A DNA stretch of 64,000 nt, taken from the NCBI RefSeq assembly GCF_009617875.1, contig NZ_BLAV01000001.1, positions 2,480,001 through 2,544,000 of the forward strand, read 5' to 3'. Positions 56,851 to 64,000 of the stretch are shown one piece after another. The stretch is from Prolixibacter sp. NT017 (GTDB lineage Bacteria > Bacteroidota > Bacteroidia > Bacteroidales > Prolixibacteraceae). The position numbers and the translations under genes were made by a program. Numbering within the stretch: position 1 is the first letter of the stretch; the number at the start of each line of letters is the position of its first letter. The notes under the pieces are model-generated. The model did no database searches and was not told where the DNA came from. It was given only the letters and a program-made list of their open reading frames with translations.

Positions 56851-57289
56851 AAATAATTGTATTAAAAGATTAAGTAGTCGTGAAGCCAGTTATTTTACAT
56901 AGACGGTTAAAAATATGAAAAAAATATTTTTTAATGAAAATTAACATTTTTTTTCTTTAGTTAATATTAAAATTGTCCATTGATCCTTCCCTCAGATTAC
57001 AAATCAATGCCCTTTTCAAAATTAGCTTACCAATACTCAATGCGCTGACATATTGACAGATACAAAAAAAGGCTTCCTGAATCCAGCGAGCCCTTGAACT
57101 TTAATCTTAAAGATATGCTTATTAACATATCTTCAATAATTATGTGTTAAAATATGTTACCAAATGCCTCAATCATGAGTGATATAGAAATTATCCGTAC
57201 CTGGTCTTTCCCCTTCAGGCTGATGTTTTCAAAACAATATGCTTGAAATTCCTCTCTAAAGCAACTACTAACTACCGATACCTCCAGGA

Positions 57290-57421
57290 AAAACAAGTGT
57301 GGTTTTACCTAAAACCTAAGGTGACCTTGACTGAAACCTGCAGTGAAATGCCCCCAAACCACACATGATTTGACGCCAAACCACACGAGGTTTCGGGTAA
57401 AACCTGCGCTGAAATCTGCGT
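57290..57421. repeat. Degenerate 22-bp tandem repeat array, six units
   Basis: Units start at 57290, 57312, 57334, 57356, 57378 and 57400, exactly 22 bases apart. Five begin AAACC and most have TGA or a similar purine-rich core in the middle (AAACCTGCAGTGAAAT and AAACCTGCGCTGAAAT are the closest pair). The reading frame is not kept (22 is not a multiple of three), so this is not a coding repeat. Confidence 0.7.
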
Positions 57422-57703
57422 ATACCGCAAATTATTCCTCTTTGAAAAGAAAAAGCCTGAATACCGAAACAGGAATAACAATGAGAGTTTCCGCGTATTT
57501 CAGGTTTTAGAAACAACCCTAAGTCTGTTTTCAGGTTTTGCTGTTAAAAGCGACGGGCCACGTAGGAATATAAAAAGAAGTATATTTGGACTTCAGTAGA
57601 TACGAATTTATCGTTTGTCAGACTCACCAATTAAGTATAAATCTGTCAAGCTATTTTAGAGGAGGTCGGCTGGGAACTTTTCAAGGTGCCCCGTTTCAAA
57701 ATA

Positions 57704-57840
57704 TATGTATCCAAAACATGTTTTGCGGTTTGCCGCGGAAAAAAGTATGTATCCATAACATATTTCCGGGCGTGCAGTAGGGAAAAGTATGTATGCTTAA
57801 CATGTTTTGGCCTGTGCTGCGAGGAAAAGTGTGCTTGTTT
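57704..57840. repeat. 42-bp tandem repeat array, about three and a quarter units
   Basis: Units start at 57704, 57746 and 57788, with a partial fourth at 57830, each beginning TATGTAT-like followed by an AACATRTTT core and ending GCGGAAAA-like. Because 42 is a multiple of three, the minus strand encodes a 14-residue repeat with KHVxxTYF or KYVxDTYF at each start. No start site or homologue supports a protein. Confidence 0.7.
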
Positions 57841-58131
57841 TAGTTTCAAGGGAGTCTAGGAAGAGACAACAAAATATTTCAGTGAGCATCCGATTGCCAA
57901 CCTAACACTAATATCCAGTCCACAAAGAAGATGTTGTATCAATAAAAACTGGCGTTTAGATAACATTCTAAAAATCTGATCGGTGCAAGTCATTTACAGC
58001 ACCACCTATGTGTTTTCATTGTGTTATAAACCTACAAATTGAAGAGGTGACTTTTCGTTACCCACCACTTTAATCAACCTTAATAATTGTATAGTATGAA
58101 GACAAATCTCTTTTTCTGAGAATGGCATGTA

Positions 58132-58162
58132 ATAAAAGAGCCAGTCTATTGCAGACTGGCTC
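58132..58162 (-). terminator. Terminator of the outer Sus-like operon
   Basis: GAGCCAGTCT pairs with AGACTGGCTC around a five-base loop, followed by TTTTATT on the minus strand, about 30 bases past the stop of the lipoprotein gene. Confidence 0.75.
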
Positions 58163-58191
58163 CTTATGGTCATAAATTATTGAAATGCTGT

Positions 58192-58998
58192 TTAATTCTT
58201 TGTTAAGACGAAATTATATGTTCCAAAATCTCCCTCATCAACAGAAATGGCAAAGCTCATTGCATAGGTGCCGTCACAAGTACTTAATTTACCACTACCT
58301 TCATAAGCAAGATTGTGATACCCCCATGCATCTGAAGCTAACACAGTTTTAACTGCTGTTACAGAATAATCTAATGGATTCACAAGCATCTTTAATGGGC
58401 CCTGATCTTCATTAAGACCTTCAATTGCCTCTAAACCTGAAACATATACAGTATACTGATCAGTTGGGTCGACTGTAATGGTCACATCACCTTCTGAGCC
58501 CCAGTCAGCACTTTTTGCATGATAGCTACCAGTAACCAGATCCGGGTTATAAGCGCAAACAACAGCAGCATCAATACTTGCATTTGAACGGTATGTCTTA
58601 CCATTGCTGGTAGTTAGTACTTCAATGGTAAATACATCACCCAACTTCACGTCGCTCAAACTCATTCCCAATTTTTCGGCTAAATCAGCCAATGAGATTT
58701 TCACCGTCGCAGGAAAGGAGTTCAAAGTGGTATAATCTACTCTCTCCTTTTGTCCATTATATGATACCTGAATCGAACCGCTACTTACGCTCTCACCATC
58801 AGGAATCTTGACAGTAAATTGAACGTAAGTATTTCCCATATCGTTGGAATCAAATACGGCCGGATTCAAATCTGTTATTTCAGGTACAACTGCCACTCCT
58901 CTTAAACCGGCTGGATCCTCATCGTTTGTACTACAGGAAGCGAAGACCATAACCATAGCAGCTATTAATCCTAATATATTTAAATTTTTCATTTGCAT
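58192..58998 (-). CDS. SusCD-associated lipoprotein, SusE/SGBP-like position
   Basis: 268 residues with lipobox FASC (lipid Cys22). An Ig-like domain follows (about 40-150; DMGNTYVQFTVKIPDGESV, VSYNGQKERVDYTT) and then a C-terminal beta-domain (YNPDLVTGSYHAKSADWGSEGDVTITVDP to GDFGTYNFVLTK). The form fits the accessory glycan- or peptide-binding lipoproteins encoded after susD; there is no catalytic motif. It lies 31 bases after the SusD-like gene and ends the operon. Confidence 0.7.
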   Translation of the reverse strand: MQMKNLNILGLIAAMVMVFASCSTNDEDPAGLRGVAVVPEITDLNPAVFDSNDMGNTYVQFTVKIPDGESVSSGSIQVSYNGQKERVDYTTLNSFPATVKISLADLAEKLGMSLSDVKLGDVFTIEVLTTSNGKTYRSNASIDAAVVCAYNPDLVTGSYHAKSADWGSEGDVTITVDPTDQYTVYVSGLEAIEGLNEDQGPLKMLVNPLDYSVTAVKTVLASDAWGYHNLAYEGSGKLSTCDGTYAMSFAISVDEGDFGTYNFVLTKN

Positions 58999-59029
58999 AA
59001 TTTTTTAAATGTTAAGAATGGCCTCTTGA

Positions 59030-60472
59030 TTATCGGGTTCCTCCTGCCCACCATACATTTTCAGAATAAACATATGTTCCATCGCCATAAGCCTCCCTCA
59101 CATTGGCATTCGTCGTTACATCGTCTGCACCATAAGTATAGCGCAGAGGAAACTGTGTCGCATCTTTGGGATTATCTAGTTGGATTACATTATCTCCCAT
59201 TGCCTTTAACCGGCGATAATCATTATATGCTTCCATTGCTTCCTCTTCATAGCTTGCTATATATTTCTGATTCATCACCTCTGACAACGGATTCGCATCA
59301 AATTTGGGTTTCACCTGATTTGTGTAATAATCATCCGCATCGGCAGCTGTCAGACCGATGTTTACCTTAGTGAATGAAGCGGTAATGGCTTTTTTCAATG
59401 CATCCTCAGCATTCGTCAAGTCATTCAACCGAACATAAGCCTCAGCTTTCAGAAACTCAAGTTCGTGATAACTCATTAGATAGGTCGGTGCCGTCGCACT
59501 ACTAATTGCAGAAATACCATAAACTCCTTGTACCTGGTCGGGTGTTCCATTTGGAGCAAAAACTAAGTCGCTGGTTCCAGGATAAGCTTTAAAGAATATT
59601 GTATCCCGCGGATCATTTCGGGCCACAAGCTTATCATGTAAACTTTGACTCGCACCAAAATAATCCCTGTCTTTAAAAAACTGAAAGAATGGACTGATCG
59701 TTGTACTGCCATCGTAATTAAACTGACATTGCTCGCTGCTAGACGTAAAAGATTCATCTGCAAACTTAATCACATCAGCATAGTCCGGATTCCTGAGTGA
59801 CAAACGCATGGTATAACGAGCCTTCAGACCGTAAGCAAATTTTTTCCAAAGCGAAGCATCACCACCATAAATTAAATCCTGACTACCTAATGAAGGATAA
59901 CTGCTCTCTTTACTAAGATTCGCAATTCCTTCATCCAGAAAATGAAAAATCGTATCATAGAGGTCTTTCTGACTATCTAATTTCGGCGTAAAGATGACAC
60001 CTGGTTGTAAAGCTTCACTCCAGGGAACGTCTCCAAACATGTCAGTAAGGACAGCCAAATTGTATGCAGACAAAACCTGTGCAACTCCCAAAGTATGATA
60101 GTTACCTTCTTCAGAGCCTCCTGCCGAGCACTTGTCAATTACTGTTTTCAGATTATACAAGTTGTTATAAGTAGCTGACCATGAATTATTGTAAGTTGTA
60201 GAATTGGTCGGATCACCACTTCGTATCTCTGCATTGTACATTTGGTTATAAATACCAACATTCTGCTCGATATAACAAGATGCATAAAAGGCCAAATCAC
60301 TCCCCGTTACGGTAAATGCAGAACTGGTCATTGCATCTGTTATAATCAGATTGGACGAAACATCAGTGGGAGCATTGATGTTCTTGTTGATAGCATCCAT
60401 CGTATCTTCGGAACAGGACCAGACCACAATTCCTATGATCATCGCCATGCTTATATTAAATATCTTTCTCAT
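59030..60472 (-). CDS. SusD/RagB-family lipoprotein (SusD-like 2 type)
   Basis: 480 residues with lipobox VVWSC (lipid Cys20). INKNINAPTDV after the signal, TDMFGDVPWSEALQPG, LYDTIFHFLDEGIANL, KKFAYGLKARYTMRLS and YHELEFLKAEAYVRLND are typical of the SusD-like 2 branch. Its partner is the interrupted SusC gene 23 bases upstream. Pairs of this branch with no adjacent glycosidase are often thought to import peptides or unusual glycans; the substrate cannot be read here. Confidence 0.88.
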   Translation of the reverse strand: MRKIFNISMAMIIGIVVWSCSEDTMDAINKNINAPTDVSSNLIITDAMTSSAFTVTGSDLAFYASCYIEQNVGIYNQMYNAEIRSGDPTNSTTYNNSWSATYNNLYNLKTVIDKCSAGGSEEGNYHTLGVAQVLSAYNLAVLTDMFGDVPWSEALQPGVIFTPKLDSQKDLYDTIFHFLDEGIANLSKESSYPSLGSQDLIYGGDASLWKKFAYGLKARYTMRLSLRNPDYADVIKFADESFTSSSEQCQFNYDGSTTISPFFQFFKDRDYFGASQSLHDKLVARNDPRDTIFFKAYPGTSDLVFAPNGTPDQVQGVYGISAISSATAPTYLMSYHELEFLKAEAYVRLNDLTNAEDALKKAITASFTKVNIGLTAADADDYYTNQVKPKFDANPLSEVMNQKYIASYEEEAMEAYNDYRRLKAMGDNVIQLDNPKDATQFPLRYTYGADDVTTNANVREAYGDGTYVYSENVWWAGGTR

Positions 60473-60495
60473 AATTATCTCGATTTACACCATTA

Positions 60496-63400
60496 TTAGA
60501 ACGTTATATTGACACCCAATCCATAGCTGGTTGTTTGCGGCAAAGAGAACCTTTCAAATGATCCACCCATGTTGGTGTTTCCTTGAGATGATTCAGGGTC
60601 AAAATTAGGCAAGGCAGTCCAAAGGAGAAGATTCCTTGCATACAGAGAAACATTAAATTTCAGCGTTTTGTATACGGGCTTTGGACAACTATATTTCAAA
60701 GAAACCTCGCGAAGTTTTACAAATGAATTGTCGTGAATGTAATATTCATCGATATTGGACAACACATTCGTGTACAAATCCTGCAGCGCCTTCGGATCAT
60801 TGGGACCTCCGCGAACGATATCATTCGGAGTTCCATCAGGTTTCACCCCTTTAAATACAAACGTTGACGTCCGATCTTCTGTTCTTTTTGACATACCATA
60901 AAGATCCAATAACCCATTTGAACCAGAATACATCTGGCCGCCACTCTTCCATTCTACAGAGGCAGTCAGCGAGAAGTCTTTATACGTGAAGGTATTGGAT
61001 CCACTCAATATAAAGTCCGGCGACACATGACCAATTACACCCGGAGCTCCCTGCTCAGGCATACCGTAATTCGATGCCCCTGGAGTATCGTTAACTACAA
61101 TATTCCCTTTATCGTCGCGAACAAATGTTGAGCCATAAATTACCGGATAAGTAGCTCCAATGCCCGCACGAACCTGTGGTGTGGTAAAACCTCCCAAGAA
61201 AATACTTTCAACACCTGGAGCCAATTCATCGACCACATTATGTATTTTGGAAAAGTTCACATTCATATCCCACGTAAAATTGCGGGACTTAATAGGAGTC
61301 ATATATAAAATAACCTCATGTGAAATGGTATGAATCTTTCCACCGTTCATTGTCAGCTGAACCATACCGGTTGAACCCGCCAACGGTACAGGAAAAATTT
61401 GATCGGTAACATTCTGTCTGGAATATGTATAATCAATTCCCAACCGGTTATGCAGGAACTTCAAGTTGGCACCAAATTCGTAGGACTTAGTATTCTGAGG
61501 TTTCAAATTCGGATCAAATTGCTCATTATTGGGAATATAAGAGTTAATACCACCAATAGGATATTGAACCGGAGCATTTGTCCAAAAACCTCCACCATAA
61601 TAGTAGCCCGGCTTAGCGTAATAATTCTGCATATAAGAACCGGCTTGTCCAACTTCTGCATACGAAGCCCGCAGCTTGGCAAAACTCAACCACGACAAAT
61701 TTTTTAGTCCCGAAAGCTCAGAAGCAACAAATCCTAAAGAGACTGACGGATAAAAGAATGAGCGGTTATCTCTCGGCATTGAAGATACAATATCCCGTCG
61801 TCCCGTAGCATTTAAAAACAACATCGATTTCCAGGATAATGACATGCTACCAAAAAATCCTACTGTCCGGTCTTTATTTTGTGATTCTGTAGCCGTTACA
61901 ATATTGGCATTATCAATATGATTCCAACCACCAAAATTAAAGTTAGTTCCAGTTTCGTCATAGTACTTCTTATTGGTCTGGTTGATTTCATTTCCAAGCA
62001 ACATGGTGAAATCCAAATCATCGTTGATCGTCCAATTATAATTTGCTGTTAACAGTGAATTAACGGTCGCAGAAGTTACACCGTAATTGTCCATGTTACC
62101 ATCCTTGCCTTTACTGCCATAGCCGAAAATATCCTGATAATGGGTGGTATAAGAGTCTGTTCCAAGTTGATATTTAACATCCAGCCTCATATTGGAGGCT
62201 AAGTCAGCGTTAAAATCGACATATCCATTTCCAAAGAAACGCTCAGTTTTTTCATTGAACGTATTATTCTTTGCGATCCAGTAAGGATTGTCAAAAGTCA
62301 TCGAACGATAGTAAATCTGAGTATAAGGGTCTCCGGGCACATGGTATGGCTATCCCTTCAAATTGTAACTTGCCGGAGCTGAAAGTACACCCGCCAATGA
62401 AGCATCATTTGCGCCAGACAGTTTATCAATATTGTCTTTTGAATAGTTACCATTGAAGCCGACCTTAAAATTTTTATTCAATGTTCTGTCAGCACTAAGT
62501 TTGCCATTCCACCGGGTCATACCAGTATTCAACGCAATACCCGTTTGATCCGTTTGACTGAGCCCTATCGCAAAATGACCGCTTTTAGTGGCCTGACTTA
62601 CACTAACGTTGTTAGTTGTAGAGTAAGCCTTTTGGTAATAATCTTTCCAGTTATTATAGACCTTAGGGGCTACCCATGGATCCATATTAGCTGTATTCAA
62701 CTGAGGAACGTAAAATAAGCCGGGATGTCCATTACTATTTCCACCGTAAGTTGGATCATCCGGTAAGGCTGAAATCTTCGGCCCCCATGACATTGACTGA
62801 TTTGGCACATACTGACCATAACTACCCTGAGCATAGGTCGTTTGATAATCTGGATTACGGGATACAACCGAAATATTACTATTATGAGAAATATTCACCA
62901 CCGGCTTGCCAATTTTATTATCGGCGCCACTCTTGGTCGTAATAATTATGACACCGTTCGATGCGCGAATACCGTAAAGTGCAGCCGCCGCCTGACCTTT
63001 CAAAACGTTAATACTCGCAATATCAGCAGGGTTAATGTCAACTGCCCGGTTCGAAATGTCAGCACCCGTAACACCATTACCAGTTGAATAGTCCGCGGTT
63101 GATTCGATAGGCATACCGTCTACGACATAAAGAGGAGCGTTATTACCAGTAAATGAACGAGCCCCCCTAATTGTAATTTGCGAAGATGCTCCAGGCATAC
63201 CACTGGAAGGTTTAATATCGATCCCTGCCACTTTCCCTTGTAAGGCGGTAGCAAAATCTGAGTTCCCGGTACGATCAATATCATCTTTAGAAACAGCCTG
63301 CACGGAATACCCTAAAGCCTTTTTGTCTTTTTTAATACCCAGGGCCGTCACAACAACCTCTTTAACGCCAACAACATTGGGCTCCAATTTCACGTCAATT

Positions 63401-63666
63401 TTCGAACCTGAAATTGCAATCTCCTGTGTTTTCATTCCTACGAAAGAAAAGATTAAAGCTTTCGCATCCTGAGGAACACGAAGAGTAAAATGGCCATCAA
63501 TATCGGTAATAGTACCCATCGTAGTACCCTTTACCGATACAGAAACGCCAGGAATTGAACTTCCATCATCTGCGGAAGTTACTGTTCCTGTAATTTCCCT
63601 GGTCTGCGCAAAAACTGACTGCAAACCAATCGCTAAAATTACAAGAAGCAAACCTAAGTTTTTCAT
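60496..63666 (-). pseudogene. SusC/RagA-family transporter interrupted by an in-frame amber codon
   Basis: A single frame of 1057 codons is broken only by TAG at 62350-62352 (codon 439). The first part, 63666-62353, has a signal peptide ending SVFAQ, the regulatory-like domain (IPGVSVSVKGTTMGTI), the TonB-box region VVVTALG, and the plug with IRGARS, PLYVVDGMP and a KGQAAAALYGIRASNGVIIITTK signature in two parts. After the stop the frame continues at once with PYHVPGDPYTQIYYRS through the whole barrel to YGLGVNITF. No other lesion is seen. It is either a recent pseudogene, a sequencing error, or a gene read through at UAG; the two halves would otherwise be called as separate genes (62350-63666 and 60496-62340). 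Confidence 0.85.
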
Positions 63667-64000
63667 AGATTAAATTTTTAGATTAATAAAACAAATACCC
63701 ATAGCAGCCTCACACCAAGCCACTATAAGATTCACTTTAAATTACATACCAACCCTAATAAATTTGGAAGTAGGGCAACAATCACACACAATAAACTTAA
63801 TACAATAAGTATTATAATCCTTTGGCATTTTTTCACCAGAGGAACAAAAATAAAAAGAATTTAAAACAAACCACGGTCTTTCCTATCCACACCTGTAATC
63901 ATAAATTTGATTTTTTTGATAATCGCAAGTATGTTCATATGATAAAACCTTGGTTTAAGTATTTTTAACGCTTTTATTTCAAATCGTTTACAAAAAGAGT
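63667..64000. other. AT-rich region upstream of the interrupted susC
   Basis: No gene. On the minus strand TATTTTTG (63845-63852) matches the -7 consensus, with TTTG 14 bases further upstream, shorter than the usual spacing of about 19. It would give a leader of about 170 bases. No repeats or long frames are seen up to the window edge. Confidence 0.35.

Larger units (their letters stand above)
56851..58131. other. Long non-coding spacer between two Sus-like gene sets
   Basis: Nearly 1.3 kb with no convincing gene. It holds the susC promoter region (AT-rich, 56851-56960), a weak hairpin near 57065-57095 (AAGGCT/AGCCCTT before a T-run on the minus strand), the 22-bp repeat array, two inverted copies of CAGGTTTT (57501-57508 and 57532-57539), and the 42-bp repeat array. 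Short frames at 57316-57516 and 57646-57849 (minus) are products of the repeats. Confidence 0.6.

Noticed and set aside
57290..57840. CRISPR array
   Set aside because: The 22-bp and 42-bp repeats are directly tandem with no unique spacers, and no cas genes are present.
62350..62352. Pyrrolysine or other UAG recoding in the SusC gene
   Set aside because: No pyl genes or suppressor tRNA are visible, and a mutated codon or sequencing error is simpler.

Overview
The window is from a Bacteroidota chromosome, most likely order Bacteroidales/Marinilabiliales; I cannot name a genus. Evidence: several SusC/SusD pairs, a hybrid two-component (HTCS) regulator, lipoprotein signals, almost no Shine-Dalgarno sequences, -7 boxes of the form TAnnTTTG, and the gene order thrS-infC-rpmI-rplT / dapB-lepB-lepB-wbqC-like. 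Most genes at 1-33 kb and 51-64 kb lie on the minus strand; the central housekeeping block is mostly on the plus strand.

1-1.1 kb: the start of an AraC-type regulator and an SDR oxidoreductase. 1.5-31.8 kb: a large polysaccharide utilisation locus (PUL), all on the minus strand. In transcription order it holds a lipoprotein GH31 with a PA14 insert, the HTCS regulator, SusC, SusD, an IPT-domain surface glycan-binding lipoprotein, a BACON+GH5_4 endoglucanase, GH97, GH29, GH31, GH2 (beta-galactosidase type), GH29, GH2 (beta-glucuronidase type, with an NxK motif) and an alpha/beta-hydrolase esterase, then a strong terminator. This is the layout of a xyloglucan utilisation locus. GH5 cuts the backbone at the cell surface, SusC/SusD/SGBP bind and import oligosaccharides, and the exo-enzymes remove fucose, galactose, xylose, acetyl groups and possibly an acidic sugar. 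Between its intact genes lie broken remnants: tails of a GH3 beta-glucosidase, a sialate-O-acetylesterase-like (CE20-like) esterase, a third GH29 and a metallo-beta-lactamase-fold protein, plus one unidentified frameshifted gene. The recognisable ones are 3' ends.

32-37 kb: an OsmC-like protein, four tRNA-Leu genes (two GAG, two CAG), a small lipoprotein, a NifX/NifB-domain protein with a histidine-rich insert, and a DPP-IV-type peptidase. 37-51 kb: thrS-infC-rpmI-rplT (infC apparently starting at AUA), dapB, two tandem signal peptidase I genes, a lipoprotein, a LapA-domain protein, a WbqC-like protein, a NUDIX hydrolase, a possible 30-residue membrane protein, an NlpC/P60 hydrolase, an HDIG membrane phosphohydrolase and an S41 peptidase.

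51-63.7 kb: two further SusC/SusD sets with accessory lipoproteins but no glycosidase or regulator in view. The outer SusC is interrupted by an in-frame amber codon. The 1.3-kb spacer between the sets holds two unrelated tandem-repeat arrays with periods of 22 bp and 42 bp.
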